A program made the position numbers and the translations under genes. Of a stretch of DNA of 64,000 bases, positions 25,863 to 37,128 are shown one piece after another. The first letter of the stretch is position 1; every line of letters starts with the position of its first letter. Below the pieces are notes generated by a model. That model was not told the DNA's origin and ran no database searches. It saw nothing but the letters and a program-made list of their open reading frames with translations. The DNA comes from Mesorhizobium sp. B2-3-12 (lineage in GTDB: Bacteria > Pseudomonadota > Alphaproteobacteria > Rhizobiales > Rhizobiaceae): contig NZ_VFVR01000004.1 of NCBI RefSeq assembly GCF_006442205.1, forward strand, positions 451,907-515,906, written 5' to 3'.

Positions 25863-26408
25863 TCAGGGCAGGGCGGCGAAGCCTTCGGCGAAACCCTTGA
25901 GGTCGACGGGAATGCCGATACCCTCTTCCGGGGTCTGGAAGACGATGAAGGTCGCCGACGTGCCGGTCTTCAGCGTGTCGAGCAGCGGCTTTTCGAGAAT
26001 GACCTCGGCATAGCAGCCGTCCTGGAAGCAGCGCACGAAATAGGCGCGGCCGATATCCTTGCCGTCGACATTGAGGCCAAGCCCGTTCGGCAGGAGCACG
26101 CCGAGCGGCGCCAGCACGCGCAGGATCTCGGCCTTGTTGTCGGCGGTGCGCAGCACGACGACCGAAAGCCCCATCTCCGGCCGATCCTCGGCGACGACGT
26201 TCTGCATCATCACGCATTGTTCCGAGGTGGCGCCGGCCGGCGTGTCGCAGATGATCGACCACGCGCCATGCGTCGACTTGACCGTGCCGCTCGGCTGGGC
26301 GGCATTGGCCTGGCCGGTGACGGACAGGCCGGCACAGGAGACGGCGGCGAGAACGGCGATCTTCGCCAAGGTTCTCGAAAGCCCGGTTCTCGACAGCCAA
26401 GAGTTCAT
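25863..26408 (-). CDS. Invasion-associated locus B family protein
   Basis: A 181-residue exported protein of the IalB family. A signal peptide covers about residues 1-37 (core LAKIAVLAAVSCAGLSVTG). The mature part contains the family pattern HGAWSIICDTP, SEQCVMMQ, and CFQDGCYAEV with four Cys that probably form two disulfides. The name comes from Bartonella, but the family is widespread in non-pathogenic rhizobia and its function is not defined. I chose the ATG at 26408 with GGAGCGG upstream over a start seven codons earlier. Confidence 0.88.
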   Translation of the reverse strand: MNSWLSRTGLSRTLAKIAVLAAVSCAGLSVTGQANAAQPSGTVKSTHGAWSIICDTPAGATSEQCVMMQNVVAEDRPEMGLSVVVLRTADNKAEILRVLAPLGVLLPNGLGLNVDGKDIGRAYFVRCFQDGCYAEVILEKPLLDTLKTGTSATFIVFQTPEEGIGIPVDLKGFAEGFAALP

Positions 26409-26650
26409 AACCGCTCCATTGCGAATCACGGCACTTTAAGCCGCGCCAAAGCCAAGTAAAGGACGAGACGACGGCTTGGCTGTCCCGAAAAAGCCAATAG
26501 CGCGCTTTTCCCTGCCAATTTCGCCTGAATTACGACGCCAGGCACGCCTGACGGCCAAAGGCAGGACGATGTGTCGGACATAGACGATTCGCTGCCGATG
26601 CGGCCGCCTTCAAACACCCGTCACGGCTTGCGCGCAAAAATGCCGCACAG
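26409..26650. other. Divergent promoter region, IalB / cox
   Basis: Bases 26409-26784 (376 bases) separate the divergent ialB-like and coxB genes. I see no coding sequence or RNA gene in the left part. It must hold the promoters for both directions. A hairpin in the right part is listed separately. Confidence 0.45.
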
Positions 26651-26680
26651 TTTCCTCCGCTCCTTTCTTGCGGAGGGAAA
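26651..26680 (+). promoter_or_regulatory. Hairpin in the cox leader
   Basis: Arms TTTCCTCCGC (26651-26660) and GCGGAGGGAAA (26670-26680) pair with one bulged G around a nine-base pyrimidine loop. It lies about 105 bases upstream of the coxB start and could be a leader-RNA structure affecting stability or transcription of the oxidase genes. No U-run follows. Confidence 0.4.
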
Positions 26681-26784
26681 AAGAGTATGGTTTGAACCAC
26701 CTTGAGACTGTCGGGATTCCCGTCCCGGCATTGTTCGTTATTCTCGTTGGCACCGCCGCGAGGAACTGGGAGACGAAGAGGGCG

Positions 26785-27687
26785 ATGAGAAATTTCCTAG
26801 CTGGCGCCAGGTTTCTAGCAAGTGCCAAGTTTCTGAGTGCTTGTGCCGCTGCCACTGTGCTTTTCGCTGGCACATCCGCCCATGCCGATCAGCCCGTGGA
26901 GTGGGAGACCACCTTCCAGGCGCCGGCGACCGACATGATGCGGCAGATCGAGTGGTTCGGAAACTATACGATGTGGTTCATCGTCCCGATCACCATCCTG
27001 GTGCTGCTTCTGCTCGCCTACTGCATCGTGAAATTCCGCGCCAGTGCAAACCCGGTTCCCTCCAAGACCAGCCACAACACGCTGATCGAGGTGATCTGGA
27101 CCGTCGGCCCGGTCGTGATCCTGCTCTGCCTGGCCATTCCCTCGTTCCAGCTCTTGACCGCCCAGTACACGCCGCCGGAAGAAGCCAAGCTCACCGTCAA
27201 GGCGACAGGCAACCAGTGGAACTGGGACTACGAGTACCAGACCGACAGCACGCTCTCCTTCAATTCGGCCATCCTCCAGGAAGGCGATCGCGCCAAAGCA
27301 GGCAAGGAGGACCGCAAGGTCTATCCGCGCCTCCTCGCGGTCGACAATGAGCTGGTGGTGCCGGTCAACACCATGACCCGCTTGCTGGTCACCGCGACCG
27401 ACGTGATCCACTCCTTCGGCGTGCCGTCCTTCGGCATCAAAGTCGACGCCATTCCAGGGCGTACCAACGAGACCTGGTTCAAGGCGGAAAAGGAAGGCAT
27501 CTTCTACGGCCAGTGCTCGCAGCTCTGCGGCAAGGACCACGCCTTCATGCCGATCGCCATCCGCGTCGTCTCCGACGCGCAGTTCAAGACCTGGCTGGCG
27601 GCGGCCAAGACCGATCTGCCCGGCGCCAACAAGACGCTCATGGCCGAGGTCGATGGCCAGAACAAGGTAGCGGCCGCCGGCAACTGA
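26785..27687 (+). CDS. ctaC: Cytochrome c oxidase subunit II
   Basis: Subunit II (also coxB) accepts electrons from cytochrome c at its CuA centre and passes them to subunit I. The 300-residue protein has a signal peptide (residues 1-33), two transmembrane helices (about 55-80 and 100-120), and a periplasmic cupredoxin domain. CuA ligands are visible: His in TDVIHSFGVPSFG, both Cys in GQCSQLCGKDH with the backbone Glu replaced by Gln, His after KD, and Met in HAFMPIA. The aromatic patch NQWNWDYEY is present. I used the ATG at 26785, with GAAGAGGG upstream; the upstream in-frame extension has no signal-peptide character. Confidence 0.95.
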   Translation: MRNFLAGARFLASAKFLSACAAATVLFAGTSAHADQPVEWETTFQAPATDMMRQIEWFGNYTMWFIVPITILVLLLLAYCIVKFRASANPVPSKTSHNTLIEVIWTVGPVVILLCLAIPSFQLLTAQYTPPEEAKLTVKATGNQWNWDYEYQTDSTLSFNSAILQEGDRAKAGKEDRKVYPRLLAVDNELVVPVNTMTRLLVTATDVIHSFGVPSFGIKVDAIPGRTNETWFKAEKEGIFYGQCSQLCGKDHAFMPIAIRVVSDAQFKTWLAAAKTDLPGANKTLMAEVDGQNKVAAAGN

Positions 27688-27710
27688 TGCCGCGGGTTAG
27701 CAAGATTTAG

Positions 27711-29381
<1,671 letters not shown>

Positions 29382-29401
29382 GGCGGCTCCCCTCGAATGC
29401 G

Positions 29402-29426
29402 AAACCGCCGGTCCGCCGGCGGTTTT
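29402..29426 (+). terminator. Intrinsic terminator after ctaD
   Basis: Perfect ten-base arms AAACCGCCGG and CCGGCGGTTT with a TCCG loop, followed by one more T. It begins 20 bases after the ctaD stop and ends 28 bases before ctaB. It probably stops most ctaCD transcripts and partially isolates the assembly-factor genes downstream. Confidence 0.85.
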
Positions 29427-29454
29427 GGCCAACGGAATAATGGACTGAGTACGC

Positions 29455-30399
29455 ATGGCCCTAGTCGACGAAAACAGCATTGACGAAGCGGGCTTCCGCA
29501 TGTCGGAAGCCACTGCGGGTGATTTCTTCGCCCTGCTGAAGCCGCGCGTCATGTCGTTGGTGGTGTTCACCGCCTTCGTCGGCCTGGTGGCCGCACCCGT
29601 GACCATCAACCCGCTGCTGGCGGTGATCGCGATCCTGGCAATCGCCATTGGCGCTGGTGCCTCTGGTGCGCTCAACATGTGGTACGATGCCGACATCGAC
29701 GCGGTGATGACCAGAACCTCCAATCGTCCGGTGCCGGCCGGTCGCGTTCGTCCAGGCGAGGCGCTGGCTTTCGGCCTGGTGCTGTCGGTGCTCTCGGTGA
29801 TGACGCTCGGCGTGCTGGTCAATTGGCTCTCGGCGACGCTGCTGGCCTTCACTATCTTCTTCTATGCTGTCGTCTATACGATGTGGCTGAAACGCTGGAC
29901 GCCGCAGAACATCGTCATTGGCGGTGCGGCCGGCGCCTTTCCGCCTGTCATCGGCTGGGCCGCCGTGACCGGCTCGGTCAGCCTCGAAAGCATCATTCTG
30001 TTTCTCATCATCTTCCTGTGGACGCCGCCGCATTTCTGGGCGCTGGCGTTGTTCAAGTCCGAGGATTACGGGCGCGCCGGCATTCCCATGATGCCGAACG
30101 TCGCCGGCGAGGCTTCGACCCGCCGCCAGATATTCGCCTATGCGCTGGTACTGGCCCCGGTCGGCGTGCTGCCGTGGCTGCTCGGCTATACCACGCCGGT
30201 CTATGGCGTGGCCGCTCTGCTGCTCGGCGTTGGTTTCGTCTGGTATGCCTGGAAAGTGCTTGGCATGGCCGACGATGACCGCGCCATGAAGCCGGCCAAG
30301 GCGTTGTTCGCCTATTCGCTGCTCTATCTCTTCGCCATCTTCGCCGTCTATCTCGCCGACAGCGTCATCGGGCGTGTACTCGCGGCTGGTGGAGCATGA
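29455..30399 (+). CDS. ctaB: Protoheme IX farnesyltransferase (heme O synthase)
   Basis: CtaB transfers a farnesyl group to heme b to make heme O, the precursor of heme a for the oxidase. The 314-residue UbiA-superfamily protein has eight to nine membrane segments and the first Asp-rich prenyl-diphosphate motif [20 protein letters not shown]. The second conserved loop is near residue 200 ([19 protein letters not shown]). The predicted start gives a short soluble N-terminus. The next gene overlaps its stop codon. Confidence 0.95.
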   Translation: MALVDENSIDEAGFRMSEATAGDFFALLKPRVMSLVVFTAFVGLVAAPVTINPLLAVIAILAIAIGAGASGALNMWYDADIDAVMTRTSNRPVPAGRVRPGEALAFGLVLSVLSVMTLGVLVNWLSATLLAFTIFFYAVVYTMWLKRWTPQNIVIGGAAGAFPPVIGWAAVTGSVSLESIILFLIIFLWTPPHFWALALFKSEDYGRAGIPMMPNVAGEASTRRQIFAYALVLAPVGVLPWLLGYTTPVYGVAALLLGVGFVWYAWKVLGMADDDRAMKPAKALFAYSLLYLFAIFAVYLADSVIGRVLAAGGA

Positions 30400-30563
30400 G
30401 CATGGCCGAAGACAAGCTCGAAACGGTCACTCTGACCGATCGGCAGAAGAAGGCTCGGCGCAACCGTTCCGTCGCCATCGGCGTGGCGCTGGCGGTGCTG
30501 GTCATTATTTTCTACATCGCGACGATCGTGAAGTTCGCCCACAATTTGTCGGGCAAGATGTGA
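30396..30563 (+). CDS. CoxF-like single-pass small membrane protein
   Basis: A 55-residue protein between ctaB and ctaG. The first 24 residues are charged ([20 protein letters not shown]) and a single hydrophobic helix follows (about residues 28-46, [20 protein letters not shown]). This is the size, layout and position of CoxF in rhizobial oxidase clusters. It overlaps the ctaB stop by four bases (ATGA; another ATG lies two codons on) and its own TGA shares one base with the ctaG start (TGATG). The tight coupling strongly supports it as a real gene. A role in oxidase assembly is inferred from context. Confidence 0.85.
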   Translation: MSMAEDKLETVTLTDRQKKARRNRSVAIGVALAVLVIIFYIATIVKFAHNLSGKM

Positions 30564-31192
30564 TGAGCGTCGAAACGCCCAAGAAGCCTGGGGGCAAGAA
30601 CAGCAACCGCGTCGTCGCGGCCGTTTGCCTTGCCTTCTTCATCGGCATGATCGGCATGGCCTATGCCGCAGTGCCGCTCTACAGGATGTTCTGCCAGGCG
30701 ACGGGCTATGGCGGCACGACGCAGCGCGTCGAGAAGCAATATGCCGGCCGCGTGCTCGACCGTGAGATTACCGTCCGCTTTGACGCCAATATCGCCGGCG
30801 TGCCGTGGGAGTTCCAGCCGGTCCAGCGCTCGATGACGATGAAGATCGGGCAGACGGTGCAGGCGCATTACCAGGCAACCAACAAGTTCGATCGCCCTGT
30901 CACCGGCCGCGCCACCTTTAACGTGCAGCCGGAACTGGCCGGACCCTACTTCAACAAGGTCGAGTGTTTCTGCTTCACCGATACTTCGCTGAAGCCCGGC
31001 GAGACGCTTGACATGCCGGTCCTGTTCTATGTGGATCCCGATATCGTGAACGTGCCGGAACTGAAGGACATCAAGACGATCACGCTGTCCTATACGATGT
31101 TCCCGGTCGAGAAGAACAAGCCGGTCGCCTCCTCGGAGCCGGCCAAGGCCAACAGCAAGACAGTTTCAGATACCGAAAATCTCGGGGGTTGA
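30563..31192 (+). CDS. ctaG: Cytochrome c oxidase assembly protein CtaG/Cox11
   Basis: CtaG (Cox11) delivers copper to CuB in subunit I. The 209-residue protein has one N-terminal membrane anchor (about residues 17-39, [20 protein letters not shown]) and a periplasmic immunoglobulin-like domain. It has the copper-binding pair VECFCFTD near residue 136, the conserved [17 protein letters not shown] segment with a further Cys, and [11 protein letters not shown]. The start codon overlaps the previous stop (TGATG). The C-terminal 20 residues are polar and poorly conserved. Confidence 0.95.
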   Translation: MSVETPKKPGGKNSNRVVAAVCLAFFIGMIGMAYAAVPLYRMFCQATGYGGTTQRVEKQYAGRVLDREITVRFDANIAGVPWEFQPVQRSMTMKIGQTVQAHYQATNKFDRPVTGRATFNVQPELAGPYFNKVECFCFTDTSLKPGETLDMPVLFYVDPDIVNVPELKDIKTITLSYTMFPVEKNKPVASSEPAKANSKTVSDTENLGG

Positions 31193-31193
31193 T

Positions 31194-32072
31194 ATGGCAG
31201 ACGCGCACGCAAAACATCACGACTATCATCTCGTCGACCCGAGCCCGTGGCCTTTCCTGGGGTCGATCGGGGCGCTCGTCATGGCCTTTGGCGGCGTCTG
31301 CCTCATGGAGTATCTGAAGGGCGGCTCCTTCCCGATCTTCGGCTTCAACATCGCCAATCCGTGGCTGTTCTTCATCGGCCTGGTAATCGTGCTCTACACC
31401 ATGTTCGCCTGGTGGTCGGACACGATCAAGGAAGCGCATGAGGGCCATCACACGCGCGTCGTGTCGCTGCATCTGCGCTATGGCATGATCATGTTCATCG
31501 CCTCTGAGGTGATGTTCTTCGTTGCCTGGTTCTGGGCCTATTTCGATGCCAGCCTTTTTGCCGGTGAGGTGCAGAACTACGCGCGCCACACGTTTACTGG
31601 TGGTGTCTGGCCGCCGAAGGGCATGGAGGTTCTCGATCCCTTCCATCTGCCGCTTTACAACACCATCATCCTGCTGCTCTCGGGCACCACCGTCACCTGG
31701 GCCCACCACTCGCTCATCCATGGCGATCGCAAGGGACTGATCAACGGCCTGGTGCTGACCGTCGGCCTCGGCATGCTGTTCACCATGGTGCAGGCCTACG
31801 AGTACATGCACGCTCCGTTCGGCTTCAAGGATTCCATCTACGGCGCCACCTTCTTCATGGCGACCGGCTTCCACGGCTTCCACGTCATCATCGGCACCAT
31901 CTTCCTGCTGGTTTGCCTGATCCGCGCGATGAAGGGCGAGTTCACCCCCAAGCAGCACTTCGGCTTCGAGGCAGCCGCCTGGTACTGGCATTTCGTCGAC
32001 GTGGTCTGGCTGTTCCTGTTCGCCTCGATCTACGTCTGGGGATCGGTCGGCGCGGTGATCGAGGGCCACTGA
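31194..32072 (+). CDS. ctaE: Cytochrome c oxidase subunit III
   Basis: Subunit III (coxC) supports proton uptake and the stability of subunit I. The 292-residue protein has seven membrane helices and the usual motifs: [29 protein letters not shown] with the conserved Glu preceding it ([14 protein letters not shown]), THHSL-like WAHHSLI, and the C-terminal [20 protein letters not shown]. Its ATG follows the ctaG stop by one base, so it is coupled to the assembly genes rather than to ctaCD. A strong terminator follows. Confidence 0.96.
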   Translation: MADAHAKHHDYHLVDPSPWPFLGSIGALVMAFGGVCLMEYLKGGSFPIFGFNIANPWLFFIGLVIVLYTMFAWWSDTIKEAHEGHHTRVVSLHLRYGMIMFIASEVMFFVAWFWAYFDASLFAGEVQNYARHTFTGGVWPPKGMEVLDPFHLPLYNTIILLLSGTTVTWAHHSLIHGDRKGLINGLVLTVGLGMLFTMVQAYEYMHAPFGFKDSIYGATFFMATGFHGFHVIIGTIFLLVCLIRAMKGEFTPKQHFGFEAAAWYWHFVDVVWLFLFASIYVWGSVGAVIEGH

Positions 32073-32098
32073 TCCCGCCCGCGGATTTTTGATTTGGA

Positions 32099-32135
32099 GA
32101 AGGCGGCCGCGGCGACGTGGCCGCCTTCTTCTTTT
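32099..32135 (+). terminator. Intrinsic terminator after ctaE
   Basis: Perfect ten-base arms GAAGGCGGCC (32099-32108) and GGCCGCCTTC (32119-32128) enclose a ten-base loop and are followed by TTCTTTT. It ends the oxidase assembly unit. Confidence 0.82.
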
Positions 32136-32163
32136 CGGCGCAATGATCATCGATCGATAGAAG

Positions 32164-32652
32164 ATGCGGCTGACAATTTTCTGGGCGATTTGCGCATTTC
32201 TGATCGCGACCTTCCAGGCCTTTGCCGCTGAGAAGGTCGATCTGGTGCGTGTCCACAAGGCGGAGCGGCGGCTCGAGCTGATCGGCGGCAAGGTCCTGCG
32301 CAGCTACGGCATTGCACTCGGTGGAGATCCCGTCGGCCACAAGCGGCAGGAGGGCGATCGGCGCACACCCGAGGGGCGCTACGTCCTCGACTGGCGCAAC
32401 CCCAACAGCATCGCGCACAGGTCGATCCACATTTCCTACCCCGATGTCGACGATCAGGCGGCCGCGAAGGCACGCAATGTCGACCCCGGCGGCATGATCA
32501 TGATCCATGGCCAGCCGAACGGTTTCGGCTGGTGGGGCTGGCTGCTTCAATTGGTCGACTGGACCGATGGCTGCATTGCGGTTACGGACTTCGACATGGA
32601 CGAAATCTGGGCAATGGTGGCCGACGGGACGCCAATCGAGATCGAGCAATAG
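32164..32652 (+). CDS. L,D-transpeptidase family protein (YkuD domain)
   Basis: A 162-residue exported protein. A signal peptide (about residues 1-21) is followed by a YkuD catalytic domain: ERRLELIGGKVLRSYGIALG at the start, MIHGQPNGFGWWG (the catalytic His region), and the nucleophile in WTDGCIAV, where the family usually has S-x-GC-I/R. Such enzymes crosslink peptidoglycan or attach lipoproteins to it. The Ser to Asp change before GC and its short length leave the exact activity open. Confidence 0.85.
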   Translation: MRLTIFWAICAFLIATFQAFAAEKVDLVRVHKAERRLELIGGKVLRSYGIALGGDPVGHKRQEGDRRTPEGRYVLDWRNPNSIAHRSIHISYPDVDDQAAAKARNVDPGGMIMIHGQPNGFGWWGWLLQLVDWTDGCIAVTDFDMDEIWAMVADGTPIEIEQ

Positions 32653-32673
32653 GCATGAGTGACGGCATTATCC

Positions 32674-33060
32674 ATGAGTGAAGATAAGGCGATCTGGCCT
32701 CCGATCGAGCCGATTTCAGCCGGCCTGCATGGCCGCTGCCCGCGCTGCGGCGAGGGGCGGCTGTTTTCCGGCTTCCTCACCGTCGGCAAGCGTTGCGTCA
32801 ATTGCGGTCTCGATTACTCCTTTGCCGATGCCGGCGACGGGCCGGCCGTGTTCGTCATCCTGATCATCGGCTTCATCATCGTCGGCCTGGCGCTCTGGGT
32901 CGAAGTGACGCTAAGCCCGCCGCTGTGGCTGCATCTGCTGATCTGGATCCCGCTGGCCTTGGTGCTGTGCCTTACGGCGCTGCGGTTGATCAAGGGCGTG
33001 CTGCTCACCTTGCAATACGCCAACAAGGCCGCCGAGGGGCGACTGGATCGCGGCGAATGA
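32674..33060 (+). CDS. DUF983 zinc-ribbon membrane protein
   Basis: A 128-residue protein. The N-terminal zinc ribbon has two Cys pairs (CPRCGEGRLFSGFL and CVNCGLDYSF), followed by two membrane helices (about residues 62-83 and 88-108). DUF983 genes are regularly found beside oxidase assembly genes in alphaproteobacteria, as here immediately before surf1, with which it overlaps by four bases. A role in oxidase biogenesis is likely but unproven. An in-frame GTG fifteen bases upstream is an alternative start; neither has a strong ribosome binding site. Confidence 0.85.
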   Translation: MSEDKAIWPPIEPISAGLHGRCPRCGEGRLFSGFLTVGKRCVNCGLDYSFADAGDGPAVFVILIIGFIIVGLALWVEVTLSPPLWLHLLIWIPLALVLCLTALRLIKGVLLTLQYANKAAEGRLDRGE

Positions 33061-33812
33061 ACGAAGCTTCCCTCAACGATCGCGGCCGTTCGCGGCCAAG
33101 GTCGGCATTGCTGCTCGGCCTTGGCCTGCTTCTGCTCGGGATCCTGCTGGCACTTGGCACCTGGCAGGTCCAGCGCCTGCACTGGAAGGAAGGTCTGCTG
33201 CGGACCATCGACCAGCGCACGCACTCGGCGCCACTGCCGCTTGCCGAGGTCGAGAAGCAATTCGCCTCGACCGGCGACGTCGACTACACCCCGGTCACGG
33301 TCTCAGGCACTTTCCTGCATTCCGGCGAGCGGCATTTCTACGCGACCTGGGAAGGGGACGCCGGCTTCAACGTCTACACGCCGCTGGCCCTCGACGATGG
33401 CCGTTTCGTCCTGATCAATCGCGGCTTCGTACCCTATGACCTCAAGGATGCGGCCAAGCGCGCCAAGGGACAGGTGACGGGCAAGGTGACCATCACCGGG
33501 CTTGCCCGCAATCCGCTGCCGGCAAAGCCGTCCATGATGCTGCCCGACAATGACGTGGCCAAGAACATCTTCTACTGGAAGGACCGCGACGTCATGGCCG
33601 CGAGCGCCGGCCTGCCGGCCGGGTTCACGCTGGTGCCGATCTTCATCGATGCCGACAAGACGCCGAATCCCGGCGGCCTGCCGGTCGGGGGCGTCACCAT
33701 CGTCGACCTGCCGAACAGCCATCTGCAATATGCTGTCACCTGGTATGGCCTGGCCGCGGCGCTCGCCGCCGTCCTCATCCTGCGGCTTCGCCGGCCCGCG
33801 AAAGAGGAATGA
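33057..33812 (+). CDS. SURF1 family oxidase assembly protein
   Basis: SURF1 (Shy1) helps insert heme a into cytochrome c oxidase subunit I. The 251-residue protein has two membrane helices (about residues 18-36 and 225-243) bracketing a periplasmic domain. The family motifs are LALGTWQVQRLHWKEGL at the end of TM1, YTPVTVSGTFLHSGE, VLINRGFVP, and the C-terminal NSHLQYAVTWYGLA with the conserved His-x2-Tyr. It overlaps the DUF983 gene by four bases (ATGA). The 105 bases from here to ispH contain no supported gene. Confidence 0.93.
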   Translation: MNEASLNDRGRSRPRSALLLGLGLLLLGILLALGTWQVQRLHWKEGLLRTIDQRTHSAPLPLAEVEKQFASTGDVDYTPVTVSGTFLHSGERHFYATWEGDAGFNVYTPLALDDGRFVLINRGFVPYDLKDAAKRAKGQVTGKVTITGLARNPLPAKPSMMLPDNDVAKNIFYWKDRDVMAASAGLPAGFTLVPIFIDADKTPNPGGLPVGGVTIVDLPNSHLQYAVTWYGLAAALAAVLILRLRRPAKEE

Positions 33813-33917
33813 ACGCGACCGACGCCTCCTTTCCAACCGACACCCCATTTCTGCCGACGCTCTTGACAGGGCAGGGGTGGGCACCTCATTTCGGCGCTGA
33901 CGAACCGGCAGGATTTA

Positions 33918-34928
33918 ATGCTTCACACAATCGCCAAGCCTCCCCTGACGATCCGGCTCTGCCAGCCGCGCGGTTTTTGCGCGGGCGTTGACCGTGCCAT
34001 CCAGATCGTCGTGCTGGCATTGAAGAAATATGGCGCGCCGGTCTATGTCCGCCACGAGATCGTACACAACCGCTATGTCGTCGAGGGCCTTCAAAGCCTT
34101 GGCGCCGTGTTTATCGAGGAACTTTCCGAGATTCCCGCCGAACACCGCCAGTCGCCGGTCGTCTTCTCGGCGCATGGCGTGCCGAAGTCCGTGCCGGCGG
34201 ACGCGCAGGCGCGCAACCTGTTCTATCTCGACGCAACCTGCCCGCTGGTCTCCAAGGTCCACAAACAGGCGATGCGCCACCAGCGGCTCGGCCGCCATGT
34301 GCTGTTGATCGGCCATGCCGGCCACCCCGAGGTGATCGGCACCATGGGGCAGTTGCCGGAAGGCGCGGTCACGCTGGTCGAGACCGAGGCCGATGCCGCC
34401 CGGCTCGAGCCCGCCGATCCCAAGGCACTCGGTTTCGTCACCCAGACGACGCTCTCGGTCGAGGATACCGCCGGCATCATCCGCGCATTGCAGGAACGTT
34501 TTCCGGACCTGCAGGCGCCGGCGGCGGAATCGATCTGCTACGCCACCACAAACCGCCAGGAAGCGGTCAAGGACACCGCTCCGGGCGCCGACCTCTATCT
34601 GATCGTCGGCGCGCCCAATTCCTCGAATTCGCGCCGTCTTGTCGAAGTTGCGGAACGCGCCGGCGCCGCCATGTCGCTTCTCGTGCAGCGCGCCGCCGAA
34701 ATTCCGTGGAATGACATCGGCAGCATTTCGACGCTCGGCCTGTCGGCGGGGGCATCGGCGCCGGAGATCATCGTCGATGAGATCATCGACGCGTTCCGTC
34801 AGCGTTTCGATGTGACCATCGACCTGGCCATCACGGCCACCGAAACAGAGGATTTTCCGGTCATGCGGGTATTGCGCGATGTCGAACTGACGCCGGCCGA
34901 CATGGCCTTCGTCAACGGGGCCGCGTAA
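33918..34928 (+). CDS. ispH: 4-hydroxy-3-methylbut-2-enyl diphosphate reductase
   Basis: IspH (LytB) makes IPP and DMAPP in the last step of the MEP pathway, whose first enzyme Dxs is encoded at 17.6 kb. The 336-residue protein has the three Fe-S cysteines in [23 protein letters not shown] and [13 protein letters not shown], with the substrate-site histidines in SAHGVPKSV and [12 protein letters not shown]. The acid-base Glu lies in the TLVETEADA region before TQTTLSVED. Its stop is five bases from the thrB start, so the two are probably cotranscribed. Confidence 0.96.
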   Translation: MLHTIAKPPLTIRLCQPRGFCAGVDRAIQIVVLALKKYGAPVYVRHEIVHNRYVVEGLQSLGAVFIEELSEIPAEHRQSPVVFSAHGVPKSVPADAQARNLFYLDATCPLVSKVHKQAMRHQRLGRHVLLIGHAGHPEVIGTMGQLPEGAVTLVETEADAARLEPADPKALGFVTQTTLSVEDTAGIIRALQERFPDLQAPAAESICYATTNRQEAVKDTAPGADLYLIVGAPNSSNSRRLVEVAERAGAAMSLLVQRAAEIPWNDIGSISTLGLSAGASAPEIIVDEIIDAFRQRFDVTIDLAITATETEDFPVMRVLRDVELTPADMAFVNGAA

Positions 34929-34933
34929 GGCAC

Positions 34934-35896
34934 ATGGCCGTCTATACCGACGTTGCGGAGGGCGAACTCGGCGCTTTCCTGAAACACTATCCGGTCGGCG
35001 ACCTCCTGTCCTACAAGGGCATCGCCGAAGGCACCGAGAATTCGAACTTCCTGTTGCACACCTCGAGCGGTTCCTACATCCTGACGCTCTACGAAAAGCG
35101 CGTCGAGAAGGCGGATCTGCCGTTCTTCCTCGGGCTGATGGGCCATCTCGCCAACAAGGGCGTGTCATGTCCATTGCCGGTGACCGCGCATGACGGCAGT
35201 GTCATCGGCACGCTGGCCGGCCGGCCGGCGGTCATCATCACTTTCCTCGAAGGGCTTTCGCTACGGCGGCCGACGGCAACGCATTGCGCCGAGGTCGGCA
35301 AGGCGTTGGCCGCGCTCCATCTGGCCGGCGCCGATTTCCCGATGAACCGGCCCAACGCGCTTGCCATCGACGGCTGGCGCAAGCTTTGGGACTCGGCTCG
35401 CGCCCGCGCCGACGAAGTCGAACCGGGACTGGCGGCCGAGGTCGATGCCGACTTCGCCGATTTCGAGCGGAACTGGCCCAAGGGCCTCCCCGAAGGCATA
35501 ATCCATGCCGATCTTTTCCCCGACAATGTCTTTTTCCTCGGCGAGAAGCTCTCGGGTCTGATCGATTTTTATTTTGCCTGTGACGACCTCTATGCCTACG
35601 ACGTCGCCACCTGCCTCAACGCCTGGTGTTTCGAGAAGGATTTCTCCTTCAACCTCACCAAGGGCAAGGCGCTGCTTGCAGGTTATCAGAGCGTGCGCCC
35701 GCTGAGCGTGGAGGAGAAGGCGGCGCTGCCAATGTTGGCGCGCGGCTCGGCGCTGCGCTTCATGCTGACCCGGCTCTACGACTGGCTGACCGTTCCTGAC
35801 GGCGGGCTGGTGATGAAACGCGACCCGACCGAATACATCAGAAGGATGCGGTTCCATCGGGCGATCAGATCGGCTTCGGAATATGGATTGGCCTGA
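34934..35896 (+). CDS. thrB: Homoserine kinase (ThrB, APH-type)
   Basis: This 320-residue enzyme phosphorylates homoserine in threonine synthesis; threonine synthase is encoded at 45.4 kb. It belongs to the aminoglycoside-phosphotransferase-like homoserine kinase family used by rhizobia and pseudomonads, not the GHMP kinase of E. coli. Visible motifs are GTENSNFLL (nucleotide loop), [13 protein letters not shown] (catalytic Asp and Asn), and [17 protein letters not shown] (metal Asp). The order ispH-thrB-rnhA is common in rhizobia. Confidence 0.93.
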   Translation: MAVYTDVAEGELGAFLKHYPVGDLLSYKGIAEGTENSNFLLHTSSGSYILTLYEKRVEKADLPFFLGLMGHLANKGVSCPLPVTAHDGSVIGTLAGRPAVIITFLEGLSLRRPTATHCAEVGKALAALHLAGADFPMNRPNALAIDGWRKLWDSARARADEVEPGLAAEVDADFADFERNWPKGLPEGIIHADLFPDNVFFLGEKLSGLIDFYFACDDLYAYDVATCLNAWCFEKDFSFNLTKGKALLAGYQSVRPLSVEEKAALPMLARGSALRFMLTRLYDWLTVPDGGLVMKRDPTEYIRRMRFHRAIRSASEYGLA

Positions 35897-35907
35897 TATG
35901 GGGTATC

Positions 35908-36441
35908 ATGAGCAAACAGGTTGAAATCTTCACCGATGGCGCCTGTTCAGGCAATCCCGGCCCCGGCGGCTGGGGCGCCATTCTGCGCTTCAACGGCGCC
36001 ACCAAGGAACTCTCCGGCGGCGAAGCCGAGACGACCAACAACCGCATGGAACTGCTGGCCGCCATCTCGGCGCTGAATGCGTTGAAGGAGCCTTGCACGG
36101 TCGAGCTTCATACCGACAGCAAATACGTCATGGACGGCATTTCCAAATGGATCCATGGCTGGAAGAAGAATGGCTGGAAGACCGCCGACAAGAAGCCGGT
36201 CAAGAACGGCGAGTTGTGGCAGGCGCTGGACGAGGCCAACCGCCGCCACAAGGTCACCTGGAACTGGGTCAAGGGCCATGCCGGCCATGCCGAGAACGAG
36301 CGTGCCGACGAACTGGCCCGGGAAGGCATGGCGCCGTTCAAGAAGGGTTCTTTCAAGCCGACGGTCTCACTGTCCAAGCCGGATGTCCAGGCAAAGCAGC
36401 CGCTGGCCCCGAAGGCGCGCCGATCGACCCAGAGCTATTGA
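35908..36441 (+). CDS. rnhA: Ribonuclease HI
   Basis: RnhA cuts the RNA strand of RNA-DNA hybrids. The 177-residue protein has the four acidic catalytic residues in their usual contexts: [39 protein letters not shown] and [14 protein letters not shown]. The basic handle helix ([20 protein letters not shown]) is present. It is about 20 residues longer than E. coli RnhA because of a basic Pro/Lys-rich tail ([20 protein letters not shown]). It lies 11 bases after thrB. Confidence 0.95.
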   Translation: MSKQVEIFTDGACSGNPGPGGWGAILRFNGATKELSGGEAETTNNRMELLAAISALNALKEPCTVELHTDSKYVMDGISKWIHGWKKNGWKTADKKPVKNGELWQALDEANRRHKVTWNWVKGHAGHAENERADELAREGMAPFKKGSFKPTVSLSKPDVQAKQPLAPKARRSTQSY

Positions 36442-36484
36442 GCCTCGGATCGTCGCGGCCACAACCGAACGGAGCGCCTCCGTC

Positions 36485-37063
36485 ATGACGATTGCCTACT
36501 ACATCACCCATCCCCAAGTTCAGATCGACGCCACCATTCCGGTACCGGATTGGGGCCTGTCCGACATTGGTCGCGCAAGGGCGAACGCAATGCTGGTTCA
36601 GCCGTGGATCGCGTCGATCGGGCGTGTGGTGTCGTCGGGCGAACGCAAGGCGGTTGAAACCGCCGAAGTGCTGGCGCGGCATCTCGGCCTTGCCGTGCAG
36701 GTGAGGGAGCGGATGCATGAGAACGACCGGTCATCGACGGGTTTCCTGCCGCCGCCGGATTTCGAGGCGGTCGCCGACCGGTTTTTCGCCAATCCGCATG
36801 AAAGCGTTCGCGGCTGGGAGCGGGCCATCGACGCGCAGCGGCGCATCCTCAGCGAGGTCGAGGCCGTGCTTGGTGAGGGCGGTGCTGGAGACATCGCCTT
36901 TGTCGGACATGGCGGCGTGGGAACGCTGCTCCTTCTTGCCCTGGGCGACCGCGAGATCAGCCGCGCGGCGGATCAGCCGGCCGGCGGCGGCAACTATTTC
37001 GCCTACGATATCCCCGCGCGCCGCATTCTCCATGGATGGCGGCCGATGGACCGGCTGCCCTGA
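36485..37063 (+). CDS. Histidine phosphatase superfamily protein, atypical
   Basis: A 192-residue protein of the phosphoglycerate-mutase-like fold. The first catalytic His is at residue 9 but lies in YYITHPQVQID rather than the canonical RHG motif, so the Arg is absent. The second His is in FVGHGGVGTLLLLAL, and the SSGERKAVETAEVLARHLG block supports the fold. Catalysis may be weakened or altered. A weak GGAG lies 13 bases before the ATG. It follows rnhA on the same strand after 43 bases. Confidence 0.82.
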   Translation: MTIAYYITHPQVQIDATIPVPDWGLSDIGRARANAMLVQPWIASIGRVVSSGERKAVETAEVLARHLGLAVQVRERMHENDRSSTGFLPPPDFEAVADRFFANPHESVRGWERAIDAQRRILSEVEAVLGEGGAGDIAFVGHGGVGTLLLLALGDREISRAADQPAGGGNYFAYDIPARRILHGWRPMDRLP

Positions 37064-37128
37064 CTGTCTGACGGGCGTACGCATCGGGTCGGGCCTGGTT
37101 CTTCTGGTGACGTTGCGGTTGCTCAAGG

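Noticed and set aside
33809..33991. A 60-codon frame overlapping the surf1 stop by ATGA and running into ispH
   Set aside because: It overlaps ispH by 74 bases in another frame, has no hydrophobic or domain pattern, and the overlap with surf1 is easily chance.
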